Part shown: in pieces, positions 34,852-43,049 of the stretch | Numbering within the stretch: the first letter of the stretch is position 1 | Layout: each line of letters opens with the position of its first letter | Source: Streptomyces qinzhouensis | Lineage (GTDB): Bacteria > Actinomycetota > Actinomycetes > Streptomycetales > Streptomycetaceae | Length of the DNA: 64,000 nucleotides | NCBI RefSeq assembly: GCF_007856155.1 | Contig: NZ_CP042266.1 | Location: 992,001-1,056,000 of the forward strand | Reading direction: 5' to 3' | Translations under genes and position numbers: made by a program | The notes under the pieces: generated by a model | Databases searched by the model: none | What the model was told of the DNA's origin: nothing | Seen by the model: the letters and a program-made list of their open reading frames with translations, nothing else

Positions 34852-36012
34852 TCAGCGCTCCTTGAGGGCGGGTTCGGGGGCGGGCGCCGCGGCGACGGCG
34901 TCCGCGGCGGCAGCGGAGACGGCGGAGACGGCGGTGGGGACGGCGGTGATCCGCAGATCGGGGCCGATACGGACGGTCTCGGTCATGTCGAGACGCAACG
35001 CATCGGCGATCGTGCCGATTCCGGCGCCGCCGAGTGCGGCGGGTCCGGCGCCGAGCAGAACGGGGGCCAGATAGCCGACGACGCGGTCGACCGCGCCCGC
35101 CGCGACGAAGGCCCCGGCCAGGGTGGGGCCGCCTTCGAGGAGGACGGAGCGCACGCCGCGCCCGTACAGCTCGGCCAGGAGCGCTCGGACCGAGAGCCCG
35201 GGCCCGCCGTCCTCGGCCGGTGGCAGTCGGATGAACTCGGCGCCGGGGACCTCGGGGATGCCCGCGTCCTCGCCGACGGCGACGAGGGTGGGCGCCGCGC
35301 CGTCGAGGATCCGGGCGGCCGGGCGGATAGCGGCCCGGGTGTCGAGGACGACCCGCAGCGGCTGGACGGCGCCCTCGATGCCCCGGACCGCCAGCTGCGG
35401 ATCGTCGGCGGCGAGGGTTCCGGAGCCGATGACCACGGCATCGGCCTCGGCCCGCAGCCGGTGGACATCGGCGCGGGCCTCGGGGGAGGTGATCCACCGG
35501 CTGGTGCGGTCCGCGGCGGCGATCCGGCCGTCGAGGGTGGCCGCGTACTTCCAGAGCACATACGGGCGACCGGCCCGGACGGCGGTCAGCCAGGCGGTGT
35601 TGCCCTCGGCGGCCTCGGCGGCCAGCAGACCGGACTCGGTCCTGATCCCGGCCGCGCGCAGGGTCGCGGAACCGCCCGCGGCCTGCGGGGTGGGGTCGGG
35701 GACCGCGTACACCACCCGGCGGATGCCGGCGTCGGCCAGCGCACGGGTGCACGGGCCGGTGCGGCCGGTGTGGTCGCAGGGTTCGAGGGTGACGTACGCG
35801 GTGCCGCCACGGGCCCGGTCACCGGCCGCGCGCAGGGCGTGGACCTCGGCGTGCGGGCCGCCCGCACGAAGGTGACAACCCTCGCCGACGATCCGTCCCG
35901 CCGGGTCGGTGACGACACAGCCGACGACGGGATTGGGGCTGGTGGAGCCGAGTCCACGGGCGGCGAGCGCGATCGCTCTGCGCATGGCGGCGATGTCGGC
36001 TGCGGTGGCCAC
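34852..36012 (-). CDS. ribD: RibD deaminase/reductase
   Basis: 386 residues. The N-terminal deaminase has the zinc motifs PHAEVHALRAAG and LEPCDHTGRTGPC; the C-terminal reductase has LWKYAATLDGRIA, GSGTLAADDPQLAVR and LLEGGPTLAGAFV. It carries out steps 2 and 3 of riboflavin synthesis. The C-terminal 30 residues are an Ala-rich tail. GTG at 36012 follows AGGAGG by 6 nt and is 167 nt behind the FMN riboswitch. Confidence 0.96.
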   Translation of the reverse strand: MATAADIAAMRRAIALAARGLGSTSPNPVVGCVVTDPAGRIVGEGCHLRAGGPHAEVHALRAAGDRARGGTAYVTLEPCDHTGRTGPCTRALADAGIRRVVYAVPDPTPQAAGGSATLRAAGIRTESGLLAAEAAEGNTAWLTAVRAGRPYVLWKYAATLDGRIAAADRTSRWITSPEARADVHRLRAEADAVVIGSGTLAADDPQLAVRGIEGAVQPLRVVLDTRAAIRPAARILDGAAPTLVAVGEDAGIPEVPGAEFIRLPPAEDGGPGLSVRALLAELYGRGVRSVLLEGGPTLAGAFVAAGAVDRVVGYLAPVLLGAGPAALGGAGIGTIADALRLDMTETVRIGPDLRITAVPTAVSAVSAAAADAVAAAPAPEPALKER

Positions 36013-36179
36013 CGGGTCCTCCTGCCTTTTCGGGCACGGACTCCGGGGCTGTCGATGAACGACAAGGACGGACGATGACGCCGAATACGGCCGCGCCCGG
36101 CCGTCGACGGCCGAACGCCCGCCCATGAGGGCACGCGCTCAGCTTCGTACGGCCGGCGTGCCGGAAAGGGCCGCCCGCC

Positions 36180-36306
36180 GCGCACTGCCTCCCATCCGGA
36201 CTTTCACCGTCGGTCCAGGAATTTCACCTGGTCAACCGACCGCTGGCGGCGGACGGGTCGCGGACTGTAACCGCCGGTTCGGAATTACACCGACCCCGGA
36301 GTGCGC
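36180..36306 (-). promoter_or_regulatory. FMN riboswitch (RFN element) of the rib operon
   Basis: On the minus strand the closing stem GCGCACT (36306-36300) / AGTGCGC (36186-36180) encloses the RFN hallmarks: GGCGGTTACAGTCCGCGAC, GGTGAAATTCCTGGACC, GACGGTGAAAGTCCGGATGG and GAGGCAG. One position of the second block is unusual (GGTGTAATTCC for the usual GGTGAAATTCC). FMN binding should switch off transcription or translation of ribD and the genes behind it. Confidence 0.96.
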
Positions 36307-36734
36307 TGCTGCTGATACAGGGCCAGTGTGCCACGCGCCCCAGGGGCCGGTCGACGGAACAACTGTGGGGTGACTCACAGGCGGACGGGGACTGTTCACC
36401 CGGTATCCGGGGCATCGCGCGGGCACCCGGCGGTGGCGGCGGGCGCGCCGCCGTCCGGTGAACGCGCCGCTCGGCCCGGGCTATTGACGCACTGGTCTAG
36501 TCCTTTTAGTCTCGGCGCCACTCCGCTCGCGCGCGGAGTGCGTGCGCCCGGCGGCGGAGTCCCGGCCCTTGCCGCCGCCGGGCGTCCGGTACCGGGCGGA
36601 GCCCTGCCGTACGAAGGCACGCTTCACCTCTTCGACGGCCCGTGGCAGCCCTCGACGGCCCCCGCGGCGGCCTCGACGGCCCTTCGGCGGATCGGGCCGG
36701 TGCCGGACGGTCCCGTTTCGGGCGGACATCCGCG
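36307..36734. other. Gene-free region holding an orphan promoter
   Basis: 428 nt between the riboswitch and the dehydrogenase gene. The minus strand must contain the rib promoter; the plus strand contains the orphan promoter at 36484-36512. No gene is convincing on either strand. Confidence 0.5.
36484..36512 (+). promoter_or_regulatory. Promoter with DasR-like operator, no gene behind it
   Basis: TTGACG (36484-36489), 17 nt and TAGTCT (36507-36512) make a near-consensus promoter. The spacer contains ACTGGTCTAGTCCTTT (36491-36506), 13 of 16 matches to the DasR dre site ACTGGTCTAGACCACT. A hairpin (36519-36540) sits at the expected start point. The strand downstream holds only the 3' end of a minus-strand gene. 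Confidence 0.6.
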
Positions 36735-37775
36735 CTATCCGGCCGCCCCGGCGCCACCCGGCAGGGCCAGCTCCCGCACGGGCCGGCCCGCCAGATAGGC
36801 CTCGATGTTCTCGACCGCCTGCCCGAAGTAGCCCTCGTAGTTCCGGCGCGTCACATAGCCGAGGTGCGGCAGGCCGAGGAAGTTGGGCGCGGTGCGCAGC
36901 GGGTCGTCCGCCGGGAGGGGCTCGGTGGCGAAGACGTCCGCGCCCGCGCCCGCGATCCAGCCCTCGTGCAGCGCGCGCAGCAGCGCCGCCTGGTCGACGA
37001 TGCCCGCGCGGGAGGTGTTGACGAGGAAGGCGGTACGGCGCATCCGCCGCAGCTCGGCCTCTCCGATCAGCCCCCGGCTCCGGTCGCCGAGCACCAGATG
37101 CACGGTGACGACATCGCTGGTCTCCAGCAGTTCCTCGAGGGACGCGCAGGGGACCACGCCTTCGCCGGCGGCCCGGTCGTGATCCAGACGGGGGCTCCAG
37201 GCGGCCACTTCCATGCCGAAGGCGGCGCCGACCCGGGCCACCTTGGTGCCGATCTTCCCGAGGCCGAGTACACCGAGGCGGCGGCCGTGCAGATCGGCGC
37301 CCAGGGTCTGCTGCCAGGGGCCCCCGGTGCGCAGGGCCGCGTTCTCCGTGGTCACCCCGCGGGCCAGGCCGAGGATCAGCGCCCAGGTCAGTTCGGCGGG
37401 CGGTTCGGAGTTGCTGGCGGTGCCGCAGACGGTGACGCCGTTGCGGGCGGCGGCCGCGAGGTCGAGGGCGGCATTGCGCATTCCGGAGGTGATCAGCAGC
37501 CGGAGCCGGGGCAGCCGGTCGAGCAGGGCGGCGGGGAAGGGGGTGCGCTCCCGCATCACCACGAGGATCTCGCAGTCGCCGACGGCTTCCACGACCGCGT
37601 CGTGCGAGGGCAGCGGCCGGTGCAGAAAGCGGGTCTCGACGCGGTCGCCGATCCGCGGCCAGTCGGCGAGGGTACGGGCGATGTCCTGGTAGTCGTCGAG
37701 TACGGCGCACCGGGGCCTGCCGCCGTGCCCTTCGCCGTTGTCGGCCCCCGCCGCCGTGCCGGTCGGTTCCGTCAT
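36735..37775 (-). CDS. D-2-hydroxyacid dehydrogenase
   Basis: 346 residues. The Rossmann motif GVLGLGKIGTKVARVGAAF and the catalytic residues Arg in VNTSRAGIVD, Glu in DVFATEPLPADDP and His in LPHLGYVTRRNYEGYF are complete. It interconverts a 2-keto acid and a D-2-hydroxy acid with NAD(P)H; ITSGMRNAALDL suggests a phosphoglycerate-dehydrogenase-like group but the substrate is unknown. The ATG at 37775 follows AGGGGCGGG. It stands alone. Confidence 0.92.
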   Translation of the reverse strand: MTEPTGTAAGADNGEGHGGRPRCAVLDDYQDIARTLADWPRIGDRVETRFLHRPLPSHDAVVEAVGDCEILVVMRERTPFPAALLDRLPRLRLLITSGMRNAALDLAAAARNGVTVCGTASNSEPPAELTWALILGLARGVTTENAALRTGGPWQQTLGADLHGRRLGVLGLGKIGTKVARVGAAFGMEVAAWSPRLDHDRAAGEGVVPCASLEELLETSDVVTVHLVLGDRSRGLIGEAELRRMRRTAFLVNTSRAGIVDQAALLRALHEGWIAGAGADVFATEPLPADDPLRTAPNFLGLPHLGYVTRRNYEGYFGQAVENIEAYLAGRPVRELALPGGAGAAG

Positions 37776-38242
37776 CTCGTCCCGCCCCTTCCGTGGTGTC
37801 CGGCGCGTCCGGGGCGGCGCGTTCCCGTGCCGGGCCCGGGGCCGGATGCCCCCGCGCCGCGCCCGGGGCCGTGCGCCTCGGCGCCGTACCCCGGAGTCGT
37901 ACATCTGAGTCGTACATCTGAGGCGGGAGCGTAATGCACCTTCACGCGCCCCCGGCGCGCGACCACTGCGGCGGCGGGTGCCGCGCCGCCGCGGGCGTTG
38001 TTCCGCAACACCCGGCGGCGCGGTCGTCGCCGCCCGCCCGGGGCACCCTTCCCACCAGCGGTGACCCGGTGTTGCGCGGAGCCGGGCGGCGGCCGGGCGC
38101 GGATCGCCAACGTTGCCGTTGTACGGGTCGGGCAGCGCAACGCCCGGCCCGCACCCCATGCTGTCCCTCACCCTCCGGCGGCCGTCAGGAGGTGCCCGTC
38201 CCTGCCGGGGGTCCGGCCGGGCGACGAAAGGACGAGGACGCC
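37776..38242. promoter_or_regulatory. Divergent control region with repeated motifs
   Basis: 467 nt between the dehydrogenase and the small membrane protein. A 13-bp unit GAGTCGTACATCT is tandemly duplicated (37894-37919). The pentamer GTTGC occurs at 38071 and 38112 and, inverted, at 38005 and 38137; three of the four copies have G or C plus G around them (TTGCGCG, GCGCAACG, CCGCAAC), which suggests a clustered operator for the plus-strand unit. No gene is seen. Confidence 0.45.
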
Positions 38243-38542
38243 ATGGAGCGCCCGCTGCTGTCGTTGAGAGCCACTCTGATCCTCTTACTCGGGGTCCTCG
38301 CCGGACTGGGAGCGGGGGTCCTCGCCGGAGCCGCGGGGGAGAACACCGCCCGCAGCGTGCTGTGCGGGCTCGCCGCGACCGCCCTCGCGGTGCCGTTCTT
38401 CGACAAGCTCGTCGGCCTGGAGGAGCAGCGGTCCGCCGGTGCCCCGCCGCTGGCGGACGGCCCGGCGGACGCGCTCCCGGGACCGGGCGGAACCGGTGCG
38501 GCCGGGGTCACGGGCGCGGACGGCGGTGACCGGCGTGGCTGA
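38243..38542 (+). CDS. Small two-helix membrane protein with a TTA codon
   Basis: 99 residues: helices at about 9-32 (LILLLGVLAGLGAGVLAGAA) and 36-55 (RSVLCGLAATALAVPFF), then a Gly/Ala/Pro-rich cytoplasmic-looking tail. Leu15 is TTA (38285-38287) and Arg9 is AGA, both rare here, so translation should need the bldA tRNA. The ATG at 38243 follows AGGACGAGG. Its last 17 bases overlap the next gene, so the two are translationally coupled. No family is recognised. Confidence 0.75.
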   Translation: MERPLLSLRATLILLLGVLAGLGAGVLAGAAGENTARSVLCGLAATALAVPFFDKLVGLEEQRSAGAPPLADGPADALPGPGGTGAAGVTGADGGDRRG

Positions 38543-39650
38543 ACTCAGGGACCTCGGCCCCGGTCTGAGCCCGCAGGCCCGTGCGCTCGCCCTGGAGCTG
38601 CGCAGGCTCTTCCAGGCGCTCGACGTGTCCGTACGGCGCTACGCGGCCCGGCGGCTGCGGGACGCCGGTACCTTCTCCCGCTATCTGAACGGCACCCGGG
38701 TACCGCCGTGGGAGGTGGTGACGGATCTCTTCACCGATCTCGCCGGGCATCTGGGCACGGCGGCCACCCCCGAGACGATCGAGCTGGTGCGCAAGCTGCA
38801 CCGGGCGGCGCTGACCACCTCGGTGCCCTCGCCCCGGCATGCCATGGAGGTGCTGGAGCGGCAGCTCGCCGACGCCGACCGGGTCTCGCGCCGCTCCTCG
38901 GTCCGCGGGGACGTCCTCGGTGACGCGCTGCTCGACCGGCAGCACCGGATCGCCGATCTGGAGGTGCGGATCAGTGAGCTGGAGGCGGCGTGGGTCGCGG
39001 AGCGGGAGCGGTCCGACCGGCTCGCCGAGGCCGCGCCCGACGTCTCGGAGCTGCTCCGGGAACGCGAGGCGCTCCAGGGGCAGGTGGGGCGGCTGGCGGA
39101 GGAGCTCGCGTCCACCCGGCTCCAGCGCGACAGCGCCGAGGAGCGGTGCGTTCTGCTGGAGCGCCAGTTGGAGGCGATGGAGAAGGTCCGGCGCGGCGAC
39201 GGCCTGCCGACGCTGGTACCGCCCGCCGGGCCGGTGGGGCGGGCGCTGCCGAAGGTGCTGATCGTGGACGACCAGAAGGACAATCTGCTGGCCATGACGG
39301 CGGTGCTGTCGACGCTGGACCAGGAGCTGGTCGCGGTGGGGTCCGGGCAGGACGCGCTCAAGGCGCTGCTGGACCACGACGACTTCGCGGTGATCATCAT
39401 GGATGTCCAGATGCCGGTGATGGACGGCTACGAGACGGCCGCCCACATCAAGCGCCGCAGCCGCAGCAGCAATGTCCCGATCATCTTTCTGACCGCCATG
39501 GGCGCCGACCCCGAGCATTCGGCCCGCGGCTACGCGGCGGGCGCGGTCGACTACATCGGCAAGCCCTTCGACCCCTGGGTGCTGCGGGCGAAGGTCGCGG
39601 TCTTCACCGGCATCTACCTCGAACGGCGCGCCCACGCGGATGCGCGCTGA
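38526..39650 (+). CDS. HTH / coiled-coil / receiver-domain protein
   Basis: 374 residues. Residues 1-100 include a degenerate XRE-like motif (GTFSRYLNGTRVPPWEVV), about 110-235 is a long charged coiled coil (ADLEVRISELEAAW, LLREREALQGQVGRLAEEL), and about 245-365 is a receiver domain: LIVDDQKDN, phosphorylated Asp293 in IIMDVQMPVMDGYE, Thr in FLTAMG and Lys in YIGKPFDP. A C-terminal receiver behind a DNA-binding-like head is unusual. No kinase is adjacent. GTG 38526 or 38535 is the start, both inside the preceding gene. Confidence 0.85.
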   Translation: MTGVAELRDLGPGLSPQARALALELRRLFQALDVSVRRYAARRLRDAGTFSRYLNGTRVPPWEVVTDLFTDLAGHLGTAATPETIELVRKLHRAALTTSVPSPRHAMEVLERQLADADRVSRRSSVRGDVLGDALLDRQHRIADLEVRISELEAAWVAERERSDRLAEAAPDVSELLREREALQGQVGRLAEELASTRLQRDSAEERCVLLERQLEAMEKVRRGDGLPTLVPPAGPVGRALPKVLIVDDQKDNLLAMTAVLSTLDQELVAVGSGQDALKALLDHDDFAVIIMDVQMPVMDGYETAAHIKRRSRSSNVPIIFLTAMGADPEHSARGYAAGAVDYIGKPFDPWVLRAKVAVFTGIYLERRAHADAR

Positions 39651-40005
39651 CACGCGTCGCGGCGGCGGGCGGTGATACCGCGGCCACCCGCACCGACGGC
39701 CGACCGCCCCGGCGGTCCGCGGATACACCGGCCGGCGGCGGGCCCGGCCGTACGGCGGAGCCCGCTCCGGCCGCCGCCGGGCCGGTGAAGCCCGACGCCC
39801 CGCCGGGGAAACCCGGTGCCCGGTCGGTGAAGCCCGGTGACCCGCCGGGGAATCGACCGCTCACCGGACGCGGAGAGCCGGCGCGCGGGGCGAAACGGGG
39901 CGCCTCTCCGGTGCCCCGGCCCCGCGGCCACGCCCCGCCGGGAGCACGACCGCCCGCCGAACCCGGCGCGCGGGATCGGGGCCTCGGTCCCGCGGCCGGG
40001 CCCGG
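39651..40005. other. Intergenic region with a 45-bp direct repeat
   Basis: 355 nt between the convergent receiver-protein and ROK genes. A unit beginning GGTGAAGCCCG and ending CCGGGGAA occurs near 39784 and again 45 bp later (near 39828). An open frame crosses the repeats but its composition (FTDRAPGFPGG type) is low-complexity and I do not call it a gene. Confidence 0.5.
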
Positions 40006-41247
40006 CTACCCGCCGGAGTCGAAGAGGTCCTCCTGGGCCCGGTCGCGCGCGGTCAGCAGGGCGCCGTGGAGGATCGCCGTACCGCCGAGTCCGCCCGGGC
40101 GGACCTCCGTCGGCAGGGGGTTGAGCCCGGCGAGCCGGGCGGCGACCCGGTTCGCCAGCTCTCCGCCGCCGGCCAGACCCACCTCGCCGCCGAGGACCAG
40201 GCACCCGGGGTCGAGGATCGATGTGACGGCCGCCGCTCCGAGGGCGATCCGGTGCGCGAGGGCGTCGAGGAAGGCATCGGCCCCGGTGTCGTCCGCCCCG
40301 GCGGCCACCGCTTCGGCCACGATCGCCGAGGCCACGACCACCGCGGCCGCGGGCTCCGGCGTCTCGGGCTCCGCGGCCGTGGGCTCCGCGGCCTTGCGCT
40401 CCGGCATTTCGGGGACCTTCAGGCCGAACTCCCCGGCGAGGGCGCGGATCGCGGACGAACCGGCCAGGGAGTGGAATCCGCCGTCGCAGCCGGACGCCGA
40501 CGGCAGTCCGCCGGTTCCGGGCACCGGCAGAAAGCCGATCTCGCCCGCGCCGCCGGACGCGCCCCTGCGGATGCGTCCGTCCAGGAAGAGCGCCGCGCCG
40601 ACGCCCTGGCCGAGCCAGAGGAAGGCGAAGGTGTCGCGGTCGCGGGCGGCCCCGGACCGCTGCTCGGCGAGGGCCGCGAGATTGGTCTCGTTCTCCAGCA
40701 CGATCCGCGCGGGCAGCCTCTCCTGGAGCACGGCGGCCAGACTGCGGTGCCAGCCGGGCAGCCCCGATTCCCGGAGTTCACCGGTGCCGGGGTCGATCAG
40801 CCCGGGGACACCGACGGCCACGGAGTGCAGCCGGGTCACCCCCGCGTCGCGGGCCGTGCGTTCCAGCAGTGCCACCGCGCGTTCGACGGCGGGTTCGGTG
40901 GGCAGGGACCGGGAGATCGGGAGGGCGGCCTCGGCGAGCGTGGTGCCGAGGAGGTCGGCGACGACCAGGGAGACGCCCTGGGTACGGACGTCGAGGGCGG
41001 CCAGATGCGCGCGGTCGGCGGCGATCCCGTACACCCGCGCGTTGGGGCCGCGGCGCCGGGCACCCGCCTCTCCGACGATGCGAATCAGTCCGGACTCCTG
41101 GAGCCGTTCGACGAGATCGGCGACGCTGGGCCGGGAGAGCCCGGTCAGGACCTTCAACTGCCCGGCCGTCAGCGGGCCTTCGCGCTGGAGGAAATCGAGG
41201 GCGAGCCGGTCGTTGATGGCCCGGGCGGTGCTCGGGGATGCGGGCAT
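40006..41247 (-). CDS. ROK-family transcriptional regulator
   Basis: 413 residues. A MarR-like winged helix (PLTAGQLKVLTGLSRPSVAD, LVERLQESGLI) precedes a ROK sugar-kinase-like domain (VGVPGLIDPGTGEL, ENETNLAALAEQR, LGQGVGAALFLDG, GGAGEIGFLPV). The ROK zinc motif (GCxCGxxGCxE) is replaced by ASGCDGGFHSLAG, and an Ala/Pro/Glu linker interrupts the domain, so metal binding may be lost. It is divergent from a transporter gene, across a clear operator. The ATG at 41247 has AAGGA upstream. Confidence 0.9.
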   Translation of the reverse strand: MPASPSTARAINDRLALDFLQREGPLTAGQLKVLTGLSRPSVADLVERLQESGLIRIVGEAGARRRGPNARVYGIAADRAHLAALDVRTQGVSLVVADLLGTTLAEAALPISRSLPTEPAVERAVALLERTARDAGVTRLHSVAVGVPGLIDPGTGELRESGLPGWHRSLAAVLQERLPARIVLENETNLAALAEQRSGAARDRDTFAFLWLGQGVGAALFLDGRIRRGASGGAGEIGFLPVPGTGGLPSASGCDGGFHSLAGSSAIRALAGEFGLKVPEMPERKAAEPTAAEPETPEPAAAVVVASAIVAEAVAAGADDTGADAFLDALAHRIALGAAAVTSILDPGCLVLGGEVGLAGGGELANRVAARLAGLNPLPTEVRPGGLGGTAILHGALLTARDRAQEDLFDSGG

Positions 41248-41353
41248 ACCGGAATCCTTCCAGATCGGTTTCCGGGCCCGCCCGAAGGGTCGCGACCGAC
41301 CGTACCGGGATGGGTCCGGAGCGGGGTTGCGCGAATTCGATCGACACGGATCT

Positions 41354-41380
41354 AACTATCAGGCAAGGTTCCTGATAGTT
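41354..41380. promoter_or_regulatory. Operator of the ROK regulator / MFS pair
   Basis: A perfect 10-bp inverted repeat, AACTATCAGG (41354-41363) and CCTGATAGTT (41371-41380), 7 bp apart, stands in the divergent gap. Its form resembles ROK sites (AT-rich outer arms, AGG..CCT inner). It should control both genes. Confidence 0.7.
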
Positions 41381-41472
41381 TACGGCAGGTCCGCCGGGGA
41401 CGAGATCCGGCCGGGCCGAACCGGACACGCGCAGGACGTGCGGAACATCGGAGATTCGGGAGGGGCGGTCCT

Positions 41473-42699
41473 ATGGGGGAGTACGCGGCGGGCGGCGGGG
41501 ACCTCGGTCCGCGGCAGGTGCGGCGGGGGCGAATAGCCCTGGCCGCGGTCTTCTGTGTGCACGGATCGGTGACCGGAAGCTTCGCGACCCGGATCCCGTG
41601 GATCGCGGACCATGCCGGGATCGGCGCGGGCCAGCTCGGTCTCGCCCTGGCCTTCCCCGCCATCGGCGCGTCGCTCGCGATGCCGGTCGCCGGGGCGATC
41701 AGCCACCGGCTCGGCGCGCGCAACGCCCTGCGCGGGCTGCTCGCCCTGTGGACGCTCGCCCTGACGCTCCCCTCGCTCGCCCCCAATCTGGTGGGGCTGT
41801 GCGCGGCGCTCTTCGTCTTCGGCGCCACCGCGGGCACCTCGGACGTGGTGATGAACGCCATCGGCGTCGAGGTCGAGAACCGGATGAAACGGTCCATCAT
41901 GTCCGGGCTGCACGGTATGTGGAGCGTCGGCACTCTGATCGGCTCGGCGGGCGGCACCCTCGCCGCGCATCTGGACACCGACGCCCGGGTGCACCACGCG
42001 CTCGCCGCCGCGGTCCTCACCGTGCTGGGTCTCGTGGTCTGCCGGGGTGTGCTGGACGTACGGAGCGAGCCCGGCGAGGAGCCGCCGCCGCATTTCGCGA
42101 TTCCGCCGAAGTCCGCGGTGGTGATCGGGGCGATCGGCTTCTGCGCGGTGTTCGCGGAGGGCGCCAGCCTCGACTGGTCGGCGGTCTATCTGGAGGACGT
42201 CCTCGACGCGACCCCCGCCCTGGCGGCCGCCTCGACCACGGCCTTCGCGCTGACGATGGCCGTCGCCCGGCTGGCGGGCGACCGCATCGTCGACCGGTTC
42301 GGCGCGGTGCGTACGGTACGGACCGGCGGAGTGCTGGCGACGGCCGGTGGAGCGCTGGTCGTCGTCGCCGCCCATCCGGCGGTGGCCCTGACCGGCTTCG
42401 CGTTCATCGGGCTCGGCGTCGCCGTCGTGGTTCCGCTCGCCTTCGCCGCGGCGGGGCGCAGCGGCCCGCGCCCGGCACAGGCGATCGCGGGCGTCGCGAC
42501 CATCACCTACACCTCCGGTCTGATCGCGCCGTCCGCGATCGGCGCGGTCGCCGACGCGACCAGCCTGGTCATCTCCTTCGGTCTGGTCACCGCGCTGGCC
42601 TTCGGGCTGATCGTCGGCGCGGGGGTGCTGCGTTCGGCCGGGCGGGGCGCGGCACCGCCCCCGGCCGCCGACCGGACGGTGACCGAGGCCGGCCCCTGA
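41473..42699 (+). CDS. MFS transporter, YbjJ type
   Basis: 408 residues, about 12 membrane helices. HGSVTGSFATRIPWIADHAG opens the protein as in the YbjJ-like MFS group; the loop MPVAGAISHRLGARNALRG and TSDVVMNAIGVEVENRM are further signatures. Its partner ROK regulator suggests a sugar or sugar-derived substrate, by inference only. The ATG at 41473 has GGAGGGG upstream. Confidence 0.87.
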   Translation: MGEYAAGGGDLGPRQVRRGRIALAAVFCVHGSVTGSFATRIPWIADHAGIGAGQLGLALAFPAIGASLAMPVAGAISHRLGARNALRGLLALWTLALTLPSLAPNLVGLCAALFVFGATAGTSDVVMNAIGVEVENRMKRSIMSGLHGMWSVGTLIGSAGGTLAAHLDTDARVHHALAAAVLTVLGLVVCRGVLDVRSEPGEEPPPHFAIPPKSAVVIGAIGFCAVFAEGASLDWSAVYLEDVLDATPALAAASTTAFALTMAVARLAGDRIVDRFGAVRTVRTGGVLATAGGALVVVAAHPAVALTGFAFIGLGVAVVVPLAFAAAGRSGPRPAQAIAGVATITYTSGLIAPSAIGAVADATSLVISFGLVTALAFGLIVGAGVLRSAGRGAAPPPAADRTVTEAGP

Positions 42700-43049
42700 C
42701 CGGCGGCGCCCGCACGGACGCCGCCCCCTGAACCGGCCCCGGACGGGCCCACTGCCACCCGCCCGTCCGGGGCCGTACCTCACCGCCCGCGCCCGGGACC
42801 CCTCCCCGACGGGGAGGGGTTTTCGGCCGTACGGTCCCCTCCCCCGCCGCCGCGAACGTGGCGCCGCCGCCGGAGCCTTAGGAGGCCAGGGCCGTACGGG
42901 CCCGGCGACCGCACCGGCCGTCCGGGCGCTCCACCGAGCGCCCGGAAGGGGACCACGGCCGAAAAGTGCCATTACCATTGCGCCGATCGCCACAGCAGTC
43001 CTGGGGCGCTCACTCCTGACCGACCATCCGTGAGAAGTGGAGCCGCCCC
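42700..43049. other. Intergenic region before the uracil permease
   Basis: 350 nt. It contains the terminator of the transporter gene (listed) and then GC-rich sequence that must include the permease promoter. No gene is seen. Confidence 0.45.
42799..42823 (+). terminator. Intrinsic terminator of the YbjJ-type gene
   Basis: CCCCTCCCC (42799-42807) pairs with GGGGAGGGG (42811-42819) around GAC and is followed by TTTT, about 100 nt after the stop. It is one of the few hairpins here with a T run. Confidence 0.9.

Noticed and set aside
39604..39864. 86-codon minus-strand frame in the receiver/ROK gap
   Set aside because: The frame is generated by the 45-bp direct repeat and gives a low-complexity Gly/Pro peptide overlapping a real gene.
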